Assembly (NCBI GenBank): GCA_963675925.2
Contig: CAXXIB010000007.1
Coordinates: 62,001 to 126,000 of the forward strand
Origin: CAXXOK01 sp963675925
GTDB taxonomy: Bacteria; Bacillota; Clostridia; Christensenellales; Aristaeellaceae
Direction: 5' to 3'
Length of the DNA stretch: 64,000 nucleotides
Shown here: piece after piece, positions 63,499-64,000 of the stretch
Numbering within the stretch: position 1 is the first letter of the stretch
Layout: each line of letters opens with the position of its first letter
Made by a program: the position numbers and the translations under genes
The notes under the pieces: generated by a model
The model's database searches: none
What the model saw: the letters and a program-made list of their open reading frames with translations, nothing else
What the model was told of the DNA's origin: nothing

Positions 63499-64000
63499 TT
63501 ACATCGCCTTGACTTTGTTCCACATACTCTCATCAACAGGAATGCCGTCTGCCATATTTTGCTTTCGTACACGCATCATGTGCTGACCCGGATAGGTGGG
63601 CAGTTTGCCCTCTTCCCGCGGAGTGGATGTCTGCAAATCGGCAAGGGTCGCCTTCACCTGCTCCACATAGGTTTCACGGTTAGGCAGGCTATCAATATCA
63701 ATGGCGATAAACACCTGACTGATGCCCGTTTCATGGGGATACGCATCAATTTCACGAGTCGTCAATCCGCCGCTGATGGCCGCTGCAACCAAATCCAGCA
63801 CCAGTGCCAGACCGGAGCCCTTCCAAAAGCCAAACGGCATGATCTGCTGGGTTTTCATGATCTCAACCGGGTCACGCGTCAGCTGCTGGTTATGGTCAAA
63901 TCCACCGTCCATGGGCAACTGGCGTCCCTGCCGGGCATAGGTCTCCAGCTTGCCGTAGGCAAACATCGACATGGCGATATCCAGCAGCACCGGTTCATCG
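63499..64000 (-). CDS. Ldh2/MDH2-family dehydrogenase, C-terminal part (runs off right edge)
   Basis: The last 166 residues are visible. PFGFWKGSGLALVLDLVAAAISGGL is the family's dimer and cofactor segment, with IAMSMFAYGKLETYARQGRQLP before it. The family contains malate, ureidoglycolate and 2,3-diketo-L-gulonate (DlgD/YiaK-like) dehydrogenases; this fragment looks nearest to the last, but the substrate loop is off the window. The stop at 63499 is followed by the terminator above. Confidence 0.8.
   Translation of the reverse strand, partial: DEPVLLDIAMSMFAYGKLETYARQGRQLPMDGGFDHNQQLTRDPVEIMKTQQIMPFGFWKGSGLALVLDLVAAAISGGLTTREIDAYPHETGISQVFIAIDIDSLPNRETYVEQVKATLADLQTSTPREEGKLPTYPGQHMMRVRKQNMADGIPVDESMWNKVKAM

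Overview
The window reads as chromosomal DNA of an anaerobic, Gram-positive-type bacterium, most likely a Clostridia member of moderate-to-high GC. The signs are strong AGGAGG ribosome binding sites, TTGACA/TATAAT promoters, T-box leaders, an HPr kinase/phosphorylase, a GlnN-type glutamine synthetase, a two-subunit Fe-S fumarase, the OadB sodium-pump subunit, pyruvate phosphate dikinase and Gram-positive LexA boxes. No rRNA, insertion sequence, prophage or CRISPR array was seen. Genes are dense and mostly housekeeping. Species cannot be named from the sequence.

Layout, left to right. 1-1300: start of ppdK (minus strand, runs off the edge) and an initiator plus elongator tRNA-Met pair. 1386-5416: UbiA-type prenyltransferase, alpha/beta hydrolase, Gfo/Idh-type oxidoreductase, APH-like kinase. 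5505-10077: tightly coupled tadA, HAD phosphatase, hprK, ROK glucokinase and asnS. 10110-11654: one AT-rich gene, an ABC-type ATPase with a TOPRIM-like tail, lying between asnS and recO; it looks foreign and defence-like. 11795-17993: recO, a GlmU-like protein with a shrunken uridyltransferase half, pth and mfd. 18089-21008: GNAT acetyltransferase, SOS-controlled dinB and a secreted NlpC/P60-like hydrolase. 21094-25133: nitrogen assimilation, with an Amt-PII fusion and glutamine synthetase III. 25324-31275: a minus-strand operon of a GH127-like protein, dus and two related secreted proteins. 31405-31779: RNase P RNA. 31834-34023: a secreted protein with an internal duplication.

34410-38139: Phe T-box with pheST. 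38260-44478: the dgt, dnaG, rpoD, trmK, nif3-like and zinc-ribbon macromolecular-synthesis cluster. 44497-49624: pyrimidine phosphorylase, thioesterase, sodium-pump beta and gamma subunits, a membrane protein and an iron alcohol dehydrogenase. 49626-53860: envelope proteins around thioredoxin. 54202-55873: ECF sigma factor and putative anti-sigma partner. 56306-58286: an acyl-CoA synthetase behind its own T-box leader. 58362-64000: membrane protein, murI, fumarase, phosphoesterase, methyltransferase, NYN-domain protein and the end of an Ldh2-family dehydrogenase.

The most unusual points are the T-box leader on an acyl-CoA ligase, the isolated AT-rich ATPase/TOPRIM gene, the GlmU-like protein that keeps its acetyltransferase but not its uridyltransferase signature, the Amt-PII fusion lacking the PII modification tyrosine next to a glnA promoter with a palindromic operator, and a GH127-like protein without the expected catalytic residues. 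Start codons were reassigned wherever a good ribosome binding site pointed to an internal start.
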